Origin: Zygnema cylindricum
Taxonomy: Eukaryota > Streptophyta > Zygnematophyceae > Zygnematales > Zygnemataceae
NCBI GenBank assembly: GCA_037447655.1
Contig: JBBHKE010002112.1
Coordinates: forward strand, 15,001-67,233
Length of the DNA: 52,233 nucleotides
Direction of reading: 5' to 3'
Position 1 is the stretch's first letter. Every line of letters starts with the position of its first letter. The notes beneath the pieces were generated by a model. It had not been told where the DNA came from. It made no database searches and was given only the letters and a program-made list of their open reading frames with translations. This document shows positions 21,796-33,726 of the stretch, one piece after another. The translations under genes were made by a program, and so were the position numbers.

Positions 21796-24067
21796 ATGGA
21801 GAAAAACATCCTTGCTTCCCTTAAAACTAAATCCAAAACGAACTTCGAAAATCAAAAAAATGGTGAAATTGCTCAGTATTACCTAGTGAAAGAAAGCAAG
21901 GCCACTTGAAGTTGTTGGAACAATTTTGAACATGTTTATGAAGTTAAAGCATCAAACAAATACATGGTAAAGGGGGCAGGTTTTGTGGCTTGGAATACAT
22001 GTTTCATAGTTTATCAATATAAGTCAGCAAACGGTACTTCAACAATTAACACTCACACAAATTCAACTTTTGCCGACAAAGATAGTTCAAGAGGACTTTT
22101 TCATAAGTTTCTTTCAAAAACGGAGGCGAACATGAGTGACCAAAAAAAAAATGCAAAAATGGTGGCGTTGATGTGTTGTGAGGACCTTCTACCATTTTCC
22201 ATAGTCGACGGTTCATGCATGATTTGTTTTAAATCCCATTTAAGATGGCTTTAATAAATATGCCATTATAACTTGTTTTGTTAATAAATTTATATATTTG
22301 AGCTTCATAACTATATTTTTATAAAAAAAAAATATTCATACGCTTATTTTGATTTTTTTATTATTATTTGGTTTGTCATGATGTTGTTTTTTATTTGTCT
22401 ATCCATAAAAAAAAATCGTTTCGGCAGAAAACCTTTTTTTTTAAGCATGGTTAGTGATTGTATGTATTTTCTTATTGTTTTTTTTTTCCCAGGTTTTTAA
22501 GCATTTTTTCTATCATTGTTTGATGTTGGTTTTTCGTCCAACAAAAGTGTTGACATCGACCAACTTCTCCCGTCCGTCAGTAGCGTAAAAAACTACATTA
22601 TATCCTTTGCGAAAGATATCCGTAGTTTGATCATCCCAAAACTTAGAGAAAACATTGATAACAATATTTTTGTTGCATTTACGACCGATCTCTAGACTGA
22701 GACAATAGAAAGAACCTCATTCATGTCAGTAACCACTCATTATTGACACAAAATTTAAACTTCATGCACGGACGCTTCAAGTCGATTATTTTACGGAGGA
22801 AAAACACACCGCGGAAAATGCTTTAACGACTTTCAAATTTTTTTTGGCCAATTTTGAAATGTCCAATTTCGATGTTTTGGAAAATTGTCGCGTTGTCGTG
22901 TGTGACAGTGGCTCTGACATGTGTGCGGCTGAAGGTCTACCGAGTATGTTTACTTGGATACCTTGCGCGGACCATAAAATTGCTACAATTGTGACAACGA
23001 TGTTGAATAAGAGCGAAACTTCTAAAAAATATAAATACGATGTGGAAGTCCTTGAATTGTTTTATCTAATTGACGCGTGTAAATCATTGGTCACGTTTTT
23101 CAAACATAGTAATTTACAAAATCTTTTGAAAAACACTTTAAAACAAGAAAACGCAACGTGGTAGAATTCTTTGCTCAGAATGCTTAAGAGTATTTACGAT
23201 GTATTCAATGGGATAGGACCAATTGCTCAAACAAAAAATAAATTAATACTTTTTGCTTGTATCGATAAGACTCACCTTACCGAACTTATACGATTTTTGT
23301 AAAGGTTTCAAGAAGCGACCCTAAAGTTGGAAAAATTTAAAGAACCAACTTTATATTTGGTTTTGTTTGAACTATCGTCTCTCCATAACCACTGTAAGAT
23401 AAGTAAAACATCTTACAATGACGGTGAAAAAGAATGCCATGTAGATTCCCCGAACTTGCAAAAAATGATTTTTTTTTTATGAAATTTGCACTACCGAAGT
23501 GGGGCTTTCATGAGTAACATATTGCCGCAACTCTCTTAGATCCCCGATAAAAACAAAAGCTTGAAATAATTGGGGTATCGAAAACCGAAATTGAAAGCGC
23601 GAGGGTCAAACTTCGAGAACTCGCAAACGACCTCGACGATGACGTTGATTTCGGTAGTCCTCAACGTATCACATAAAATCGAAAAACATCGCAAAGTATG
23701 GACGGTTTCCACAATTTTTTTGGTGAGATCGATGACGAAAATGAAGTTGTTAGTACCACCGACAAAAAAACGCTCGTTAATGACGAATTGAAAAGCTATT
23801 TTGATTTCAAATTAACCAACGACGAAGGGTTGAACTTTAACAAACTTGAATGGCGGAAAAAAAAATGTACGTGCGAAAGACGGAGGATTTCCTATTCTAG
23901 CCGGTGTTGCTAGATCTATTCTAGCTTTTCCAACTTCTAGCTCCATGTTCGAATGCAATTTTCCGGATGCCGAGAACACGATAACAAAGAAGAGGAGGTC
24001 ACTAGCGGCTTCAATTGTCATTGATATTTTGTGTGTTAGATTCAACCGAGATATTTTAAATGCATAG
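21796..24067 (+). pseudogene. Decayed hAT transposase
   Basis: From ATG 21796 the sequence gives a degenerate BED-type zinc finger (SCWNNF..., GTSTINTH) interrupted by a stop, then ALMCCEDLLPFSIVDGS, the hAT motif before the catalytic core. Near 22680 the piece FTTDL then TETIERTSFMSVTTHY contains the core start, with stops. Frame 22844-23164 holds VVVCDSGSDMCAAE and IPCADHKIA, and the frame continues past a stop into WNSLLRML. The C-terminal dimerisation part is at 23880-24064 (LAFPTSSSMFECNFPDAE, KKRRSL). Order and spacing are those of a hAT transposase, but at least three stops and several frame shifts disable it. The right end of the element is probably at 24973; no left end is visible. 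Confidence 0.85.
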
Positions 24068-24769
24068 TTTTTTGTTATGTTTTGTTTTCTAATTATTTTT
24101 ATTTTTTTAGTATTAGTTAAATTGTTTTTTTTTCTTTGAAATTTTTGTTGTATTTCACAATTTTTCTAGTGCTATTTTGTTTTTTTTTTTAAACCGGAAT
24201 GTTTATTTTTATCAAATTACCAAAGCGTCAAATTTATACCAAATTTAGATTTATGGATTTTGTGTAGTTTTTGAGTTTGAGGTTGAGAATTTGTGTAATA
24301 GAGTCGAAAATAGGACGAGTTTGTGATTTGTTTATTTCTATATTTGATACTACAAAATAATTATTGTTTTTTAAAATGTAGCGAAAAGTTAGATTTGCGA
24401 GAGAAGAAACATTAACATAAGAGTTTAAACATTAATCTAAGAGTTACACGCAAAATTAGGACAAAATCTCTCGAGGGAGGTGACTGTCGAGGAAAAAAAA
24501 TATTCGTCAAGACAGATTGCAAAAAGACAAAATAGTAAAAAGTAGAGGTAGACGAACTGTTTTTTTGCAAAGGGAGATGTACCACTACACTGCTCATTGT
24601 TATTGGTGTTAATAAGTCGCTACTATTTACAACCAAAAATCACAAAATAGAGTTAACAACATTATTTAAAGACGTGGATTACAACCTGCCACGTCTCCTT
24701 ATATTTTATAGTGTTATTGATCATAATTTTACATTAAATGCTTAACGCTAATAACAATGAGCGTTGTAA
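24068..24769. other. AT-rich 3' part of the hAT element
   Basis: The region is T-rich and non-coding, between the transposase stop and the conserved subterminal block. Nothing in it resembles a gene. Confidence 0.4.
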
Positions 24770-24973
24770 TTTTGTGCTTTTCCGGGTACGGGCGGGTACG
24801 GTTAGTCACGAAAAATCGAGTTTCGGCTAACTTTTATTTTCGTAAACGCGTTTCGGTTAACGGTTGTCAATTTTGGAGCGTGACATAACCCGGTCGGGCG
24901 TCGGGTACTCAGATTTTGAAAAAAAAAAACGGTCGGTTTCGGTTATGTAAAATTTTGACTTTTGCGACCTCTG
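24770..24973. mobile_element. hAT right terminal and subterminal region
   Basis: The end reads TTTTGCGACCTCTG, stopping at 24973; its complement CAGAGGTCGCAAAA is a typical hAT terminus. The preceding 200 bases (CGGGTACGGGCGGGTAC, ATCGAGTTTCGG, GGAGCGTG) match 35870-36067, the right part of the complete non-autonomous element at 35568. The two therefore belong to one family. Confidence 0.75.
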
Positions 24974-25003
24974 CTGTACGGTACAGTCGAAACTCGAAAG
25001 TTA

Positions 25004-25775
25004 GGGTGCGTCTCCATGTACTTGAAACTTAGAGAAAAAACTTTGTTTTTTAGCGCAGATCCGACGGACCCGGATTTCGGGTGTCCCTATGTGTAACAAC
25101 GACATAGTTACTTAAGCGTGTGACGATTGTATACGCTGACAATTCCCGTGACGGCTGTCAACGTCTACATTCTGTGATGACGCACGTTATTTTTTGTAGC
25201 AGGTTGTGACGTCGCATGAGTTTTCGTGACATTGTAGACGTACCGCCATCCAGCCTGTGCCGTTTCACGGTTGAAGAAGATGCAATTTGCCTTTGCGTCG
25301 CATGTCCGCTCGACGTGAAATGGCATCGGATCTTAGACCCCTCGCGAAATAAAATCCGTACCTAGCGCAAACGGACAAAACCAAACAAAGTGTGTACTTT
25401 GTTTTGTCGTAACTGAAAGGAAACGGACAAAACCTAGCGGATCGTGCACTTTTCGTCGTCGCTTGAATTCTTTTAAAATTTCCTGGAAATTTCTTACACG
25501 TGCAACTACGTGTTTTTATTTGTTTTTCGAAGAATCTTTGTTTTAAAACACATCTTTCCTGTAAAGAAAAGTTTGAAGATAGACGTTTTTTGGCGTGGCC
25601 GTGGGTCGAAGAACACAAAACGACAATATGTAGTACATCTTAAATTCGATGATGACGCAATATGTACTTCATTTTTTCCTTTTTTTCGTACGGTTGCAAC
25701 TTAGGCAGTACGGCGCTAAGTTTTACAGGAAAACGACAGAAAAAAACCCTTACTTATGCACATGGGGACATACCC
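25004..25775. mobile_element. Inverted-repeat element C2 (PIF/Harbinger-like)
   Basis: The left end GGGTGCGTCTCCATGTAC and right end GCACATGGGGACATACCC are near complements and TTA flanks both (25001-25003 and 25776-25778). It is the same family as C1. It sits 30 bp after the hAT end and about 375 bp upstream of the PEX11 start, so it occupies the distal PEX11 promoter. It has no coding capacity. Confidence 0.78.
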
Positions 25776-26149
25776 TTAGTTCGATACGGAATGGAAGCGT
25801 GAACGATACCGTACACCTACCTAAAGGATTTGTGACATCTTCTGCCACGTCAGTATTTCCCTTTTCGATCTTAGATAAATGTCGAGAGGGGCCTCCTTTT
25901 TACGCCACGTGGACTTGCAAACGTCAACCTGGCTTTGTTGTCCACAGCGGGAGACCCACGGAGGGAAGAATCGATGAATCATCTATCTCCCTTGCCAGGC
26001 CGTACAGAAGCTGCCTCCACATTTTGCATCATGCAAGGGAAGCAAACCTTTGCTGCTTCCGGAGGGAGCATCGGTTCGCAGGTGAGTCGCAGGTCTTGCA
26101 CGAGGCGTTTGAAACTGTACACGCCGGGCTGTGCACCCCTGTATCCGCT

Positions 26150-27506
26150 ATGAGCAAAGGCGGCCGTCGAGCGGACACTCTCGATCAAACAGTCGCATTT
26201 CTGCAGAAAAGGGATGGTATCGACAAAACCCTCAAGATTTGTCGGTATTCGGCCAAACTAGCTCTTGCGCTGGCTCTGCGGGAATCCAAAACGGATATCG
26301 CGCAAAGGCTGGCGCGTTTCGAGTCCAGCGTGGGCGGCAGCCGCAAGGCGTATCGGCTCGGGAAGTTTCTGCAGAGTGTGAATACGCTGCGCAGAACGCC
26401 GCTAACGACAATCGAAGGAGTTTTGGAACTAGTGGCGACCACAGGGGAGGGTGTGTATTATTTCGTGGAGCAGTTTGTGTGGCTGGTAAGATCCTTAGTT
26501 TTATTTCCTTGTTTTTGTATTTATCTCTTTGTTTACCCTTCAGTTACGCTTTTTGTTTTTCTTCACGAAACAAAAAAAAAAAATCGGCTAGAAGGCTAAT
26601 TTCTAATGCCAGTTCTAAAGTCTGACGTCATCAGTGTTTGTTAAAGTCTTGAAAAGTTCTTCACATACAACAGTGACATTTCTTTTTGACCATCAACGGT
26701 TGCTGGCTTTTATTTGGTTTAAATAGTTTTTTTTTTTTCCATGGAGGGGAATGCATTTTTTTTCTGAAACAGTGAAAATGTGCTCCTATGACCTACAGGT
26801 TCATGAAAAAGTCCATGGTTATGACAAGCCTCAGTTTTAGTTTCATCCAGTTTTCTGGGCCGTTTGGGAGTTAGTAGTGTGTGAGTTTTTGCCAATTGTG
26901 CATCTTCACTGGAGTGCGGTAGATTTCTTATCACAAGCAAATGCTGGTTTTTGTCGGTTTATGGCACCAACGCGCATCGCAGTTAGCGTCAATGTTTTTT
27001 TCAGCACTTGGGCGGGAAAACCATCATGCTAACAGCGGGTGCACGGTGTACTGATGTGCATTTCAGTCCGTTGACCTGCGACACTGTTCTGTTTCCAACA
27101 GGTGAAAGCTGGAGCCATTGACAAGCACCACAGTGACAAGCTTCAAAAGATAAGTGCCTGGGCGGAATTCATCGGCTACTTTGGTTCAGTCGCCCTAAAG
27201 TCCCTTCATATGCTTTCGCTTATGGAGACAGAGGCTAAGCTTTTGACTGATTTGCAGAGAAATGGTGAAGGTCAGATTAATGTTGAGGAAAGGGAGAAGA
27301 CTTTGAGAAAACTTCAAGCTATTCAATTTAAGAAGTTCCTAAACACGCTGTCTGTGGTTCAGGATTTCGCTGATGGTTTGTTAGCCCTTAACGACATATG
27401 GGAGGGGAAAGGTCCTCTAGCGAGACCGGCAATGCTTGCCGGTGCCGGCCTGTTATCGGCTCTCATTAGTGCTCACAAAAATTGGCATTCTGTTTCACCT
27501 TCTTAG
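26150..27506 (+). CDS. PEX11: Peroxin-11, peroxisome proliferation factor; complete two-exon gene
   Basis: PEX11 proteins bind and elongate the peroxisomal membrane before fission. Exon 26150-26485 (112 codons) ends before GTAAGA, and exon 27102-27506 follows CCAACAG in phase 0. The product is 246 residues, the usual PEX11 length. Family signatures are clear: LQKRDGIDKTLKICRYSAKL near the N-terminus, the probable membrane-remodelling amphipathic helix, then SRKAYRLGKFLQSVNTLRR, GEGVYYFVEQFVWL at the exon junction, and a small-residue hydrophobic segment (MLAGAGLLSALISA) near the C-terminus. It ends in NWHSVSPS and has no terminal dilysine signal. The ATG at 26150 is chosen because conservation begins about 10 residues after it; the frame is open upstream but unlike PEX11. 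The 616-bp intron looks ordinary. Confidence 0.95.
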
Positions 27507-28226
27507 CTGCAATTAAATCTGGTTTTTTGGCTTTCTGTAAATTTCCTCTCTGTTTGACCTTCTTAACTTCAACTGAACTGTCCTTGTTTTAACTGAGGAG
27601 TCAAAGAGGAGCTAGGGACTGTTGCTTGAAGGGTTTCACTTTCAACTTTTGTTGTCACAATGTGTGCCGTTTGTGAATGGTGTTCAATCTTGGAATCTGA
27701 AATATTTTCCACTGCAAGCTTTGAGGTATCATGTTAGGAATTTTCTCGAGCAAGACCAACAAAACTAAAGAATGTATGTGGAGTGTAGGAAATGCTTGGC
27801 AGGTACCTCATTAGAGCGAATACTATGCCTGGCAAGTACCTTATTATAGAGAATACTCTTTTGGTCACCGGAAAATAAAAAGAGGAACGAAGTAAGATGA
27901 TAGTTTTGAAATAGTGTAGTAGTGGTCTATTTTAGGCCTAGACTATAGTCTCGATCTGTTAGCTCATAAGTTTTTGTTCCCTTGCGTGCAAATGTCTTCT
28001 TTATTGTGGTCCCAACAATTTAATTGGGAATGTCAGTCAGATTTACAAAATTCGCCAAGGTTTGACGATGATTTGCAATGTCAGCCGGTTTTGGTTAATG
28101 TATAATTTTTCCTGAGACCATGATTGACGACAACAACTTGAAAATTAAGTTTCTCACGTTGTTTCACGTGCACATTTGGCTCTGGATTCTGTTGGAGATT
28201 TTATTTTTAAAGTCCACCATCCTTCG
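27507..28226. other. Intergenic region after PEX11
   Basis: This is the probable 3' UTR and flank of PEX11; an AATAAA lies near 27868. I see no other gene, but it may hold the start of the unidentified locus that follows. Confidence 0.4.
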
Positions 28227-29077
28227 CAGCTCCTCTCTGTTTGTCTGTCCTTCGAACGAGGAGTTCAGCCAGCCGTACTGTTGTACTTTCCATGAACAGG
28301 CAGTCCTGAGAGAGTTCCCACCTCAACATGGAATGAAGTGTCTCCCAGTTTACCTGTTCCAAGCTTCACTCCGGCCTCAATTCCCTCACTTCAAAGAAAT
28401 AGCTCAGCAGGCCGTGTTCGAGGCAGCAGTGCTGATGGACTTTCCATCATTAGGGGCCCCGACGGTTTTTGCACCGCAACAGGGAAAAGTGTCTCCAAGT
28501 TCGGTTGACAGTAGCAATTTGTCGGTCAACAATCCTCAGGCTTGTTTGGACAGACTCACTTCTGTTGGCAGAATCGGGAATTGGGAGGTAGGATTCCTGG
28601 GCTGGTCCTATCTCATAGTAATTTAGGTGATGGAATTAAAGTTTACGCCTCCTCTACTCAAGTCGGTGGTATTGTGGCCGAATCTCCACCACCGAGTGAT
28701 GGGAAAATGCCACGCTGGGCTGTTTCTTGTAGGTAGTGATGTAACTCGTTTGGTAGCAGGACTACAATGCTAGACTTGATTAAAGGAGCAAGGATGACCT
28801 TTGTGTGGTTTTGGCAAGGGTGAAGCTATTTTCTCTAGTGATTCCTCAAATTTTCAATAAGGCTCTGGACAAGAAGAAGATGCATGCATTGCTCAAGAGA
28901 ATGGGACTATTGCTTTGCGACTGGACGGCAGCAAGTACTGTTGTTTTAGAGGATAAGCAAGTGAGGTGTTTGGCGCAGACTCAGTTGAAGCCTGGCAGAA
29001 GGAACAAACCAGAGCCTGCCAGTGGGCAGATGCGATGGCGCGGAAGAAGTACGCGGCGGCTCTCAGGTAGTGTTCTC
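28227..29077 (+). other. Exon-like cluster of an unidentified gene
   Basis: A possible exon at 28227-28587 (acceptor TCGCAG, donor GAG|GTAGGA) keeps a 120-codon frame with PPQHGMKCLPVYLFQ and AQQAVFEAAVLMDFPS. Further stretches follow at 28627-28734 and from about 28844, including IFNKALDKKKMHALLKRMG after a good acceptor (TTTCTCTAG). The last, ending before GTAGTG at 29070, also reads well in another frame (SVEAWQKEQTRACQWADAMA). Amino-acid content looks like real protein, but I cannot make one splice model hold and I recognise no family. It could be a diverged gene or a pseudogene. Confidence 0.3.
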
Positions 29078-29401
29078 AACAGTAAATATGTGAACTGTCC
29101 TAAAATTATCCGTGCAATCGAATCTACGTTTCACTGAAACAGATGAATTTCTTTCAAGTGTAAAGGGTGTTGATGCATATTTGTTGACCTTTATTATTTG
29201 ATTCACTAAAATTTTGCTGTGGGCTCTGACACCCCGAGTACAATTTTTCCAGGTGTTCATGTTGTAGAGTTGCTTTCTGGCTGTGGATGTGTATCCTATG
29301 GTCTTTTCTGAGAGTTTTGTGCAACACCGTGAATTTCGATACAAAAAATTCTGTTCCCAACTCTGCAAGAAATTCTGGATGATGTTATGGACCAAAGAGT
29401 A

Positions 29402-29617
29402 CACCGCGAATCGCTATTAGTGTTAATAACACTGATCCGATCCCGGTTATTTTGCCCTCACAAAATAGTGTTACCAATGCTGAATTGTTTTTTTTCTTTA
29501 CGCCAACTTGTTTAGTGGTTCAGAATCAACCACGTTATGCGCACCGGAAATAAAATTATTAACACTAAAACAGTCCTCATACTAGTTGTTTCTTAACACT
29601 AATAGCGATTCACTGTG
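29402..29617. mobile_element. Inverted-repeat element B2 (Tc1/mariner-like MITE)
   Basis: The left end CACCGCGAATCGCTATTAGT matches the complement of the right end (ACTAATAGCGATTCACTGTG), with TA flanking both (29400-29401 and 29618-29619). The palindrome AGTGTTAATAACACT lies just inside. It is a complete 216-bp copy, related to B1 in its first 12 bases and in having a palindrome next to the terminus. Confidence 0.8.
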
Positions 29618-32447
29618 TAGCCTTTGAGAGTGACAATTTCGTGCGTCACGGAGCTGGATGTATGTGCAGACTCGTACACATTTTGTAAGGGAGAAAGAAG
29701 GAAATGTCGGGGGGGGATGCGCTTTGGTTGCGGCATCAGCACTTTGGAGGTGTTTCACGGCTTTTGACAACTTCTCGGTATGCTGGTTTGCTTCACCTGA
29801 TTATGTTACATTGGAAAGCCTTTGGTTTACCATCTTGTAGTTCATTTGTTGGGAGACTGCACGAATACGGTGCACAATTTTATCCAACATATTTTTTGAA
29901 GCAGTACTTTTTAAAAAATTTAGATGAAGACATAATGTCTGTGTGCCAGACCTTTCTGTATTCTGGTTTCTAAATAAGCTGGGCTATGATTGTATAGGTC
30001 CAAGTATTGCAGGGACTAGGCATATTTTATGGTTTCGTCATATTTAAACTTGCAATTTTGTTTGACTTTCACCCTTAGGAGTTTCGTTCTTGTCCATTTT
30101 ATGCGAGAGTTACAGATTTATAAACATACTACCACAGGACTTTTCTTGTTTGTTTGTGTACATACTTCAATCTCATCCTTAGAGAGATCTTGAAAATCTT
30201 TTTCCTTTTTGTCTCTTATCACTTCACCAACAGGCTGACTCTCTTCCAGTAAACAACATTAAAGGATCTGTAGAGTAGGTGCAAACTAATGCAGGTATCA
30301 TATGTTTAGATGAGCGTATGGCCATGCAGCGATGAAATTAGCCCCTGGGCTCTGTTCGGTCTATATCATTCCGGTTTCCATGTGGGTCTAACCGACCGGT
30401 TCAGTTTGAACCTGGATTTGTGACTTGCGAAAAAAAGCACGCTGTTGGATTTCTGCCGAACCGAACTGTACAAACCATTAAACTGTTCAAAATTTTTAGA
30501 AAGATTAAAAACGTTAAGATAAGCTTTAGAAAATACTGAAATGTTGTTTTGTCAAATTTTGCGTGCTATTTGTACATATTCCGTACATTAGTAGGCTAAT
30601 TAATATGTAATTTATTTTTAACTGTAAGATCGTACGTTTGTACATCGATTCAAACCGGGTTTGGTGTGGCCGAACTGAACCATTCTGCTTTCAACTGATA
30701 TCGATTGGGTGAAAACCAAACTGCCAAAAACCGGTTACTTGGTTGAAACAAGTTTCGGTCCATACGAGGCTGAGTGCTGGATATAATCGAGAGTTTTAAA
30801 AAATCACATTCTTTTGCGTCGATGATGTTGGCAACTTGTCAACTTTGGAATTGTTTCCCAGGTGGGCTTGTCATGTCACGCCCAGGACAGTCAGGACCGC
30901 TATGTCGAGGAAACGGGAATGAACGCATATCTGAATGGAAGCTTCAGACGCTGAGGAGAGCCAGGGAGCCTAAGGGGGGTCATGTGGGTCGGTTTACAGA
31001 TTTAAGGGTTTGTGACAGGTTGGTTCTAGCTGGGTGGGGGGCATGTGGGGCATTCATGGTGACTAGGGACAGAGCATAATATTAAGTTGTGTGTCTGGAG
31101 TTGTGCGCCGAGGAGTCTTTGTAATATAAGAATTACTATTTCTATTTATAGACAGAACGGTTTCGACTTCTTTTATTATTGTTATTATTCTTGAAGAAAA
31201 CAGCTTTAGTGGATAATCTGAATTTTAAGATGCTGGTGCGCTATTTATTCGGTTAACTTACTATCTTTATTGTCTCTTTTTTCTTAATTGGTCTAAGGCT
31301 CCACTATCCGATGATACTCCTATGCCTTTCTTCCACCGGTCTCAGGACGAGACTTCTCAGTCTCTTTTAGAGAGAGGGAGAGAGTGCGGGAGGGAGTGAA
31401 GGAGAGTGTAAGAGCGAAAGAGGTAGGGAGAGGGGGAGAGAGAGGGAGAGGGACAGGCGGATCTGTAAGCAGCCTGATCTGTAAAATTCATGCAGACATA
31501 ACGCGTGTCACAGGTGTGTTTTGTCGATCCACCCGCGAGTCTCGCATGGTGGGGCATGTCTTGGCTTGGGGCATGATGGTGGAAGAGGCGAATTATAATT
31601 TAAATAAGTAAAATCAAATGGAATCCCTGTGTGGCTGTACATCAAACTGTACTCGTATTGTACCGCATGGGCACATGTGCACTACGGGGTCATTGTCTTT
31701 GCACATTTGAAAACTATGGTGTGAATATGGCAAGGATTTTGCCGGATGGACTGGCTGAAAAGGCAAATGGTGGTCTCCAAAACCTTGAACCAACTAAGGA
31801 ATTTTTATAGCCCAGCAAAATTTTGTGACTTCCCATTCGGTTTCTATGATGGGCACATGCTCCGAATAAAACACGGGGAGAGGAGAAACTCCTAAGCAGT
31901 AATTAAACATGAAAAGTTAATGTTTGTTGTGTAATAAAGAGTATGTGCAGCTTCTAATTGGAGAATACTTAAAACGTGCATTGTGAAACTAGAAATTAGT
32001 GGAGCAGGCTGACTTGCAAAATGTACTTAATAAGCATTTCATCATTACCATTTGGGGAGGAAAACATTAAAATCGGCAGGTGATGAACGGGTTCTCTGTT
32101 GCAGCTTTTTAACACCAAAATGCAAGAAAAACAGTAACTACAGAAACGCAGAGAGTATCGCAGGGGAGAATAAGCATCATGAAGCATGGCATGAGCTTTA
32201 TTAAGAAGGTGCGATGGTAAACCATCTGAGTACTTGGGAACAAAGGCAATGAGGATCTAATAAAGAAACTGAGAAAATCGGACACTTGGGAAAGCATACA
32301 TGTTACAAAAGGAACATGGCGTGGAAGGGACGAGTCCGTAGGGAAAGGCAAACTAGGAGAAGGAAACGTAAAGAACTGCAAAACCAAAAGCAACAGCGAG
32401 AGAAAACACAATAATAAAAACTAGTTGAGCAACTCACACCAAAACTA
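29618..32447. other. Mostly non-coding region with one possible terminal exon and a GA tract
   Basis: A possible last exon at 30862-30954 (+) follows TTCCCAG and reads HAQDSQDRYVEETGMNAYLN to a TGA; it may belong to the unidentified locus at 28.2 kb. 31366-31455 is a GA-rich tract. Around 30355-30760, TTCGGTT/CCGAAC motifs recur and may be the remains of a transposon. I see no RNA gene. Confidence 0.35.
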
Positions 32448-32741
32448 GTGCACGGCATGCAGCAGAAGTCAGAAGCCGCCACAAACTGCCCCATGGATCG
32501 CCCAAGGTTGGCAAAGCACACTGAGGAAAATTTCTCTTATTTGCATAAGTTTTCGGAAAACCAGAGAAAGGTCGGCGATAAACGGACCCCAGGGCAGAAG
32601 GTGGAGGACTCCCAGGCTATCCTTCTCCTCTCCAAAGAGTGCCGACCACCGGAGTACCTTGTCCGAAGCAGTGTACTGGAGTTCTGTCGTACGATGACTC
32701 GGTACACAGGTACATGGTATGCAAATGAAAAATTAAGTTAA
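32448..32741 (+). CDS. Unrecognised small frame running into a transposon end
   Basis: A 97-codon frame has a balanced, hydrophilic composition (KHTEENFSYLHKFSENQRK, DSQAILLLSKECRPPEYL), unlike the chance frames nearby. It is not repeat-derived except for its last 22 residues, which lie in element A3. No family is recognised. It could be a coding exon cut off by the A3 insertion, or chance. Confidence 0.22.
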   Translation: MHGMQQKSEAATNCPMDRPRLAKHTEENFSYLHKFSENQRKVGDKRTPGQKVEDSQAILLLSKECRPPEYLVRSSVLEFCRTMTRYTGTWYANEKLS

Positions 32742-32915
32742 AATTGGTCGGTGATAAAAATATTTGACGATTTTTAATATCCGATCTTAATGAACGTGGG
32801 ACCACTCACATTAGAACTCGTGGTTTACAGACTTAACACGATGGGCCAGTTCAAAGTATTACAGCCAGTAATGTCGGTCGTACAATTACAGAAATCTCCA
32901 AATGGAACTTCACCC
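32671..32915. mobile_element. Truncated element A3 (right end of family A)
   Basis: The right end AATGGAACTTCACCC is identical to that of A1 and is followed by TAA. Upstream, GGTCGGTG, GACGATTTTTAA and ATCCGATCTTA occur in the A1 order, and the GGTACA-GGTACATGGTA part near 32700 matches A1 at 10540. The left terminus is missing. Confidence 0.72.
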
Positions 32916-33450
32916 TAACAATACTACTTTACTTTATTGAAATAAACAAAATTTTATTCAGAAAGCACAATAATAACAAAGGGAAGGAAAATAAAAGTGG
33001 AATCAAACCCAAAACTGAAAAACTTTGTGGATGGAACCAGGCAAAACGTAAAAGAGAGGCGAAAGAAACGAACACACAAAAGAAGGGGCACGTAAAACAA
33101 AGACACCCAAACAAACAACAATCACAAAAGCTAGGACATAGCAGTGTGCTTAAACCAACATGACCTAACCAAACCTCAACAAAGGTAAAGATCAAAACAA
33201 GGGCGAAACCACATTCAAGTGAAATAGACACACAGTACGATTCCGAAACCAAAACGCACTGAAACGAAACATGGACGTGCGTAAGACTAAAATGTACGGA
33301 ACACAGTGAAACGCGACGTGGCTCGTGACTGAATTGAACGTACGGATTCGAACCAATGTAATCCCTAACACTCCAATATCATATCGGAGATGAATAATTG
33401 GTCTCCCATGTAGTTTCTTGCGTCAAGTTCGCTAATGTTGTGAGAATACT
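32916..33450. other. Non-coding AT-rich spacer
   Basis: The minus-strand frame at 32929-33252 is Phe/Cys/Leu-rich and has no family features. Nothing else is seen. Confidence 0.4.
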
Positions 33451-33726
33451 TCACTTTTCATAAAAAGTATACTTAGAGTGTATCTGTTGAAATCGAGAGT
33501 GAGGATCAACATGCATTTTTTTTCCTCCTAAAAATGGGACATTTGCACGTCCGCATACACTAGAATGAATCAGTTCTAAGACTTTTTCAACGACTTTTTT
33601 GGCAACTTTTTCAACTTTATTGCTACGTTCTGTGTGGAAAAGAAGTTCATGAATTTTCCCTAAAGCACACCCATCACAAATTAAGCTACTTAGTATACCG
33701 TTATTTTGGAAATACTTAGTTATCAA
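33451..33726 (-). pseudogene. Ty1/copia relic (GAG-pre-integrase and integrase start)
   Basis: The minus-strand frame contains ICDGCALGKIHELLFHTERS, then LELIHSSVCGRANVPFLGG and a KYTFYEK end. This matches the CxxCxxGK zinc-binding end and the LELIHSDVCGP...SLGG integrase start of copia polyproteins. The catalytic Asp of the HSD motif is Ser here, and the flanking pol parts are absent. It is a short, dead fragment and a different lineage from the element at the right edge. Confidence 0.78.

Noticed and set aside
30342-30770. TTCGGT/ACCGAA-rich stretch as a complete transposon
   Set aside because: The possible ends (GGCTCTGTTCGGTC and CGGTCCATACGAGGC) pair poorly and no target duplication is visible.
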